Assembly (NCBI GenBank): GCA_035610835.1
Contig: CM069455.1
Location: 17,993,874-18,057,873 of the forward strand
Length of the DNA: 64,000 nt
Direction of reading: 5' to 3'
Source of the DNA: Ophiura sarsii
Lineage: Eukaryota > Echinodermata > Ophiuroidea > Amphilepidida > Ophiuridae
Shown here one piece after another: positions 57,363 to 64,000 of this stretch; the stretch's first letter is position 1, and every line of letters begins with the position of its first letter. Below the pieces are notes generated by a model. The model did not search any database and had not been told where the DNA came from. It saw only the letters and a program-made list of their open reading frames with translations. Position numbers and translations under genes: made by a program.

Positions 57363-57674
57363 GTTACCGAATGAATGAATGAATGAATGAATGAATGAAT
57401 TAATGAATTAATGAATTAATAAATTAATAAATTAATAAATTAATAAATTAATAAATTAATAAATTAATAAATTAATAAATTAATAAATTAATAAATTAAT
57501 AAATTAATAAATCAATAAATTAATAAATCAATAAATCAATAAATCAATAAATTAATAAATTAATAAATTAATAAATTAATAAATTAATAAATTAATAAAT
57601 TAATAAATTAATAATTAATAAATTAATAAATTAATAAATTAATAAATTAATAAATTAATAAATTAATAAATTAC
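57363..57674. repeat. (AATG)n to (AATTAATA)n microsatellite
   Basis: Eight or so AATG units, then about 280 bp of AATAAATT units with a few C substitutions near 57,515-57,550. A compound microsatellite. Confidence 0.97.
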
Positions 57675-59093
57675 ATTACCACACTATTATAATAATGATA
57701 AAACTGATAATAAAAAATCCCGGGATATATGCAATAGTCAAACTAAAGAGTCGAGTATTGTTTCCCGTTTCCGCAGTTTCGATTGGCACTAGGCAGCTCG
57801 AGAAAAGTAAATTCCATAATATGTTTTTGGTTTGTATTTGGTTTGATCTCAAATAACGTTTGCCTACTTTACGCCTGCGGCGCTCGCGCCTCGCTGCGCT
57901 CGGCTCAAGAGGCGTCTTTGACAAAGACTAGGTCAGCCCACCATTTTCCTTGTATCATTTATTGCTTGATTAATATTTCTGTCAAATGTTTTGAGCAAGA
58001 TATGTTCCATTTATGCCTGATTGGCCAAAATACAGTGAGTTTTGGTAAAAGGTCAGTATGTGTACTAAATGAACTATTTGGATGACTCTTCGTGTATTAT
58101 AGAAAACATCAAATTGAAAACCGGGCCTGATATCGGAACACCATTAACATACATGTTTCATACACGCCCCCCCCCCCCCCCCCCCCCCCCCCCATCCTGC
58201 CTGGATAAATGGTGCGCCCAAAGGTTCTGTAATGCGAAAATGAATCTTTAATAATCAGTAGAAATAACTTAATAGAGCTTATTTTTGTAGAACGGACATA
58301 AAGTCACATAGTCTACGCATGGACTTATTAAGTTCATGGTCTACGCATGGACTTATAAGTCCATGGTCTACGTTACGCGTGTAATGCATTATACTTTACT
58401 TTATGCAGTAACGTAGCCAGGCGGGGGCAAGGGGTGGTGAAAGAAAGACAGGCAAATTAGTTGCAAAATTGCAGTTTTTCACGCCGGTATGGGGATGCAT
58501 TATTAACGCAACGCCTCTAACGCCCCCCCCCCTTTACTTTATACATGTTCCGGGGCAAGAAGAGAACTTACATTTTACAAGAAGGTTTTGATAGATGTGA
58601 TTTTGTTACTTTAAATGTTTAGAGCAGATCGCCTAAAGGTCATACATAGGAAGTTTTACTTGATACATGCTGAAGGGCTGGATGGAGATACAAGGTTTTG
58701 AAAGAATAGCGACTGTGAGTGACGTTATATTAACTTTGGCATTATTTTCAAATTGAAAATAAATTCATAGATGTTTACCGGCCCTAGCCAGCCACACCTG
58801 CTGCAGCCTTTTTGGTTATTTGCTGCCCTCTCTCGCGTGCCTCCATCCGTTCTACTAAACAGTATGAATCTCATTTTGAGCAGCTTGCTGCTAAGCATAG
58901 ATGAAAGGAACCGACAATTTGGAACCCGGTAGTATATAATTCACGGAATAAATCGTATTGGAAACTGGAAACCAATGCTTAGCACCAAGCTGCCGGAAGC
59001 TGGATTCAAACAGTATTGTGTCTTGATTGTGTATACGTTTTTCAATGATGATCAAATTATCCTAAAGCCGTAGAAGAGATTGTTAAATTGATG
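57675..59093. other. Upstream flank, no gene recognised
   Basis: Contains a C tract (58,167-58,192), a poly-C/'cgtagccagg' element fragment (58,408-58,530) and a dispersed repeat (58,615-58,720) shared with intron 11. No coding motif. Confidence 0.4.
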
Positions 59094-59106
59094 AGGTCAA
59101 AGGTCA
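59094..59106 (+). promoter_or_regulatory. Perfect DR1 nuclear-receptor-like site
   Basis: AGGTCA-A-AGGTCA, two consensus half-sites spaced by one base, about 4.5 kb upstream of the P450 start codon. It fits RXR-partner or HNF4-type binding. One such 13-mer can occur by chance. Confidence 0.4.
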
Positions 59107-59772
59107 ATCTTCAGTGTTTTTTCTCTCAATGTAAAATTTTGTAAACTGAGCTATTTCAACCACCAGATTTATGCCGAATTTTATAGGTAAGCAACATCGT
59201 ATATCGTTGAAAATGTGCGAGATAAGTAAAGGGAGTGTAAGATCTACAGTTTGACATTTTGGTAGTCATTAAATTATTCTGAATGGTTATTTTTACCTGA
59301 ATAAAATTGCTACTGACGTGGCCGAATTAATAATAATTAATATCATCAACAATAATATTCATATTATTATTAATTTGGTTTTTGGTTATCATGGTTATAG
59401 CAGGGAGGTGTCAAATCAAGGAGTAACTTCTTGGTCAAATCTATTTGACACCTCCATGGTTATACTTATAGTCTGTGTCAAAGTAGTATGGACATCATTC
59501 AAGCTAAGAACACGCAAGCGTGTGTTGATGGTGTTCGGGCATTCGGGAGGCTGGTGTGAGTGTCAAGATCATTATATAACAGTAACTTAATCATGATGAT
59601 TTAAAACAGCGCGAACGAATATATAATAATTAATATGCATGCACGTCATGAACGACGTATCACTCTGGACGCGTGGTCATTTTTGAAAGCACCCGGTAGC
59701 CTACACACTTCCAAGTTTTACACATTCACGCACTATATTATTATTCCTCGTTTAGTTGCTGAAAGGCGTTGA

Positions 59773-60168
59773 CAGGCCTCGAAATAAGGAGGGCCCTCGG
59801 GTCAAAAGCCCTAAAAAAATAGTGAGGACCCTTGACTCTTCTCCCGGGACTCTTCTATCATGGGGGTCCTCAGGACCCACAAAAATAAAATACATAAATA
59901 AAATTGTGTGCATTTTTTTAAACAAAAGATGTTGCTGATGACATATCCTATGATGTAGTACTTTAACATTAACAGCCGGGTTTAAATATGGGGAATCCAC
60001 ATTATGTTATGATATAAACATGTTATCCAGACATCTTGAATCCAAAAGTAGCCCCACTCATGTCGAATTTCAAATGTTTTGGACCCTTGAAAATAAGTGA
60101 GGACCCTTGGAATTTCAGAGGCAAGGGTCCAGAGGACCCTTTGATTTTTATTCTTATTTCGAGGCCTG
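59773..60168 (+). mobile_element. hAT-like MITE, CAGGCCTCGAAATAAG ends, copy 1
   Basis: Perfect inverted ends CAGGCCTCGAAATAAG and CTTATTTCGAGGCCTG, flanked by GGCGTTGA on both sides (59,765-59,772 and 60,169-60,176). 396 bp. The second copy at 63,147-63,499 is inverted. Confidence 0.95.
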
Positions 60169-60224
60169 GGCGTTGATGAGTACCAGCATAGATGTAGATG
60201 TAGATCATTAAATTAATTATATAC

Positions 60225-60225
60225 A

Positions 60226-60258
<33 letters not shown>

Positions 60259-60260
60259 TG
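60225..60260. repeat. (CAT)n microsatellite, tail of the RTE-type element
   Basis: About ten ATC/CAT units. On the minus strand it follows directly after the coding end of the retroelement as (TGA)n, as expected for the tail of this group. Confidence 0.9.
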
Positions 60261-61180
60261 GTCGTCCGTGGACGAAATGGAGGAAGCAATCGCAACATAC
60301 TGGGCCCAAACTTTTCTGTCATTCATGAGTTGGCGGATCTCTGGAGGATCTAAACCCATATCATTCTTGACGGTATCAGGATACTGAAGGTGTCTTTTGC
60401 CTCTGTTAGCTTTCCCACCAGGAGGGGTCCAGACAATTAGACGGGAGATAGGCTGGCGAAACATAAACGGCTCTGCCTGATAATTGATGTTATAGGGGGG
60501 ATATCGCCATTATACCACGCTGTTTGGGATGTGATCTCTCCAGCTGATGTCAAATATTCTATGTAACAGTTGAGTATAACATCCATTGATTCTGTCTTCA
60601 ATTTTCCTGCTGATGGTCCATGTTTCAGAGCCGTACAACAAAATGCTTTCTACGCAGGCTTTGAACAATCTGATTTTTGTAGTTCTTTCGAGATCAGACT
60701 TCCAGATCTTCTGCAGTTTATTGCAGGCAACCCATGCTTGTGCTTTCCTGCATTTGAAATCCTGGGATGTGTCTAGAAAGTAGGCCCCCAAGTATTTGAA
60801 ATTGGAGACGTTTTCCAGCTCTACTCCTTTGATGGTCTTTACACTGGCTGAGGTGGCAATATTTATAAGAAGGCTTTTTGTTTTTCCTTCATTTGAATGC
60901 AGACCAACTGCATTTGATGCTGCCTCAACACTCTGTAACAGTAATTCCGCTTTACTGGTTGATGTTGCTAGGAGAGCTATATCATCTGCGAAATCGAGAT
61001 CGTGAAGACGAATTTCAGGATGGCGTCTACTCCTCCTAGGCTCCAGCAGTATACCTGTTTCATCATGGATATCTGTCAGGGCACAACGCATTACGTAGTC
61101 AAGAATTGTGATGAAGATGAAGGGTGCCAAGGTGTCACACACATTGTTGAAATTATGTCCAAATAGTACTTTGATAGGCA
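60255..61180 (-). pseudogene. RTE-type non-LTR reverse transcriptase, 5'-truncated
   Basis: The minus strand encodes DTLAPFIFITILDYVMRCAL, then the catalytic motif LHDLDFADDIALLATSTSKA (FADD at 60,981-60,992). The thumb follows (VGLHSNEGKTKSLLIN, VSNFKYLGAYF), then RLFKACVESILLYGSETW and a C-terminal block. After a frame break comes RQPISRLIVWTPPGGKANRG and VKNDMGLDPPEIRQLMNDR. This order fits RTE-like elements. The endonuclease and the first half of the RT are missing, so it is dead. Confidence 0.88.
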
Positions 61181-62225
61181 TGGTCATAACATTTTGAAAA
61201 TAAAATGATCTCTGTGAGAATGGAATACATGGAAACAAAGTACTTTACAATTTAAAAAAATGATGGTTCAACCATGTCTGCAGGCTGAATAATAAAAAAG
61301 TTAAAACCAAAGTAGTTTGCCTCATATTGCTGAAAACTGGGCAAGTCATGCACATTTTAAACCATTTTAGGTAAAAAAAGGTTTACTTTCATGATGTCTA
61401 GTTGCTTGTGCGGGTTATATAGACATCAGTGAATACATCCTAGCCACATCGTACCACATCGCTGTATTTAAAAGAGGTAAACATGATTGGATTTTTTTAC
61501 ATATTTTGGCCAACTAATTTTTAAAAGAATGTCGCCCTCTGTAGTCAATGAAATGAACAGCCCTAACTTTGACACATACCATGGACTTATTAGAGAGGAC
61601 TAACTATAGTCAAATAAATAATTGAACGAACAACACGCACGCAGCATAAAGATATCGCGTCCGAAATTATCACGCTAATACTAGCTGTGCGCGCTTCACA
61701 CAATGTACGCAATACGCTGCTTCAAAGTGTTCGTTCAATTATAAATCCGACTATAGTACTAGGCAGGCCTCCCCTTCCTATTGTGCCATGGTTGTTCACC
61801 ATCATGATCATTAAGGTTGTTCCTATGGTTAATTTTTGTATTTGATATTTTAATAGAGTTTGCTGAGCTCAACAATAATCTGAAATTTGAGCTTGATTGG
61901 AGGTATGGTTTTCTAGATGACAATTTAATTGGCAAAATTGAAGCGTTCATTTCTTTCGTTTCTTATTGTTTTTTGACCCCCTAGCAAAATAATTAATCTA
62001 TGCAAAAATGTTTAATTAATTTTTGCAAATGCAAGAAAAGTATAAATGCTACAAAGCTGAAATTTTTAGAGCTTGTTAATTATAGTTTTTAGAACATTTC
62101 CTGTGCTGCGGGAGGCTGTAAGACATCTGCATAATTAATTATACTTAATTATCTAAGGAAGATTAGGTTATTTAAAAATGATGCTAATTAATTAAATTAT
62201 TTGTTTCAGTTCATTCACTTTCCTA
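61181..62225. other. Flank with no recognisable gene
   Basis: AT-rich sequence with short ORFs only. No RNA gene or element boundary recognised. Confidence 0.4.
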
Positions 62226-62665
62226 CAGTGGCGTAGCTAGGTTTTTTTTTCAGGGGGGGGGGGGCAAGATTTCTAAAATTTTCGTAAAAGGTTGCCCCAA
62301 AAAATTTCCAAGTCAGTCACCTCGTGAATTTCACGTAAGTGGGGGGGGGGGGGGGGGGGGGGGGTGTGAAGTCAAAAAAATTCGCACGGTCAACATTTTT
62401 CGCATGGACACAACATTTTGCAGTCTGTAAATGGACTGTATTAAAAAAATATTGGCCAATCCTCAGGGTTTTAAGCAGTTTTTCAAAAAAAAATGGTCAT
62501 TTATTTTTAAAAACAAGGCGAAAAGGGTCATTTTAAAATGGTTACCACACATATAAGCACTATATCCAAAGAGAGGGGCGGGGGCACAAAAGGGGGCGGG
62601 GGCACAAACAATTCTGTCAGGGGGGGGGGGGGGGGGGGGGGCAACTGCCCCCCCCCCCCCCCCCC
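62226..62665. mobile_element. Poly-G element, second copy
   Basis: Starts CAGTGGCGTAGCTAGG and shares 'tcgtaaaaggttgcccc', 'cctcgtgaatttcacgtaag' and 'aattcgcacggtca' with 56,409-56,905 and 5,760-5,990. It ends in G and C tracts, and the right TIR is unclear. Confidence 0.65.
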
Positions 62666-63146
62666 TAAGCTAAAAAAATAGACTGCCCTCTGTTGGCCGA
62701 AAAACAATACAAAACAAAAGAATTCAAAATGACTTCAAATGGTTATCTGTTGAACCGTGCACCCGATTCACCTCCACTAAAATACTTTTTTTGTTGTACT
62801 CAACCAGCTCTACCTTATACTTGAATATCAAGATTTGTTTGCTAACTAGGGCTGGGATTTTTGGGAATTCGTAATCCCGGGACTTGTTTTGATTTTTCGG
62901 GCGGGACCCGGGATTCCCGAAATTTTTCATCAAAATAATTGAAGAAAAAAATATGAAAAAAAAACCCAAAACGGATCATGGGATTTATGAGAATCATGAG
63001 CTACTTTCAGTCTACCGGGAGCTAACTTTTTATTAAATCAAATAAGCTTTAAATAAGCATACATTTTTTGTTCGGTAGACAGGGTAGTTTAGTTAGTAAA
63101 ACAATAGTAAACGCCATCACACAAGAGCACAAAAGTTGCTCGGAAA

Positions 63147-63499
63147 CAGGCCTCGAAATAAGAATAACAGTTCCAAGGGTCCTCACTTATTTTCAAGGGT
63201 CCAAAACATTTGAAATTCGACATGAGTGGGGCTACTTTTGGATTCAATATGTCTGGATAACATGTATCATAACATATGGATTCCCCATATTTTAAACCCT
63301 GCTGTTAATGTTAAAGTACTACATCATAGGATATGTCATCAGCAACATCTTTTGTTTAAAAAAATGCACACAATTTTCTCATTTTTCTGTATGTATTTTA
63401 TTTTCGTGGGTCCTGAGGACCCCCATGATAGAAGAGTCAAGGGTCCTCACTATTTTTTTAGGGCTTTTGACCCGAGGGCCCTCCTTATTTCGAGGCCTG
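63147..63499 (-). mobile_element. hAT-like MITE, CAGGCCTCGAAATAAG ends, copy 2
   Basis: Same ends as 59,773-60,168 but inserted in the opposite direction, with its own perfect target duplication CTCGGAAA (63,139-63,146 and 63,500-63,507). Near-identical interior, suggesting recent movement. Confidence 0.95.
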
Positions 63500-63507
63500 C
63501 TCGGAAA

Positions 63508-64000
63508 ACTAACTACATAAGTTCATGGAACTAAGAATGTTCAGCATTTTTTCGGTAGACTAAAATATTCTGAATAATATTTGTGGGTATCAAACCCAAA
63601 GATGGACAGGTGCTGGTATGGACAAAATATCAGCGCTCGGCTTTTTATTTTTCAGCATTACCGGGCGCTATGGCAGGAGGACTGAGGAGTAAAAATCGCC
63701 CAGCGCCCGCTTAACTTGAGCCTTCGAAATGGTAGATAAGGGATAGTCATCTAGGCAATGATATATTGACCTGTATTGGCAACAAGTCATTCGTTGCAAG
63801 TCTATAAGTCAAGTCACAAGTCTATGTTAATAATTGAAAGTCAAGTCACATTGTAATACGTGACATCGCATGGTCCAACAAAAATGGGCTGATATATCAG
63901 TTGAACACCATCTTATCTCATTTATTTTACTCATTCAGTTGAATAATTGTGGGCAGTTTGTCTATTATTCTAAGTTTCTTGTCCCTATTTTGTGTCATGA
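63508..64000. other. Flank with no recognisable gene
   Basis: No coding motif, RNA gene or repeat end recognised. The string 'aagtcacaagtctat' type repeats near 63,785-63,840 are short. Confidence 0.4.

Overview
This is a 64 kb piece of a eukaryotic nuclear genome, almost certainly from a marine invertebrate. It is AT-rich, intron-rich and crowded with transposon debris, with poly-G/poly-C tracts and one 100-base assembly gap. The repeat mix (CR1/L2-type, RTE-type and Penelope-like retroelements, plus many hAT-, piggyBac- and mariner-style non-autonomous DNA elements) and the CYP3A-like exon plan suggest an invertebrate deuterostome such as an echinoderm or hemichordate. The species cannot be fixed from sequence alone.

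The central gene is a cytochrome P450 of the CYP3 clan on the minus strand. I could assemble it from start to stop as 13 coding exons between 54,614 (ATG) and 19,622 (stop). All splice phases agree and give 1,566 nt, or 521 residues. The membrane anchor, proline-rich hinge, C-helix WxxxR, I-helix AGxDT, K-helix ETLR, PERF and haem-binding cysteine motifs are all present. It looks functional. Its roughly 33 kb of introns hold nested mobile elements.

The most unusual feature is that two 5' splice sites of this gene have each become the core of a tandem array. The 3' part of exon 2 with its donor is repeated about ten more times in intron 2 (unit about 98 bp). The 3' part of exon 10 (the K-helix codons) with its donor is repeated eight more times in intron 10 (unit 113-114 bp). 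No copy has an acceptor that I can see, and reading through the first donor meets a stop in both cases.

Region by region: 1-4,700 is repeat-rich, with one probable immunoglobulin-domain first exon on the minus strand (3,919-4,255). From 6,170 to 14,556 lies a dead CR1/L2-type retroelement split by a 6.4 kb element. That insertion has terminal inverted repeats and an 8-bp target duplication and consists of inverted satellite arrays; removing it with one target copy restores the reading frame. From 14,557 to 19,400 there are four inverted-repeat elements and the 3' end of the P450 gene, whose stop codon abuts a (TGAT)n microsatellite. From 19,622 to 54,614 is the P450 gene, with a nuclear-receptor-like DR4 half-site array in intron 5. 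From 54,615 to 64,000 is its upstream flank: G/C-tract elements, the gap, a long AT microsatellite, a perfect DR1 site, an RTE-type fragment, and two copies of one hAT-like element in opposite orientation.
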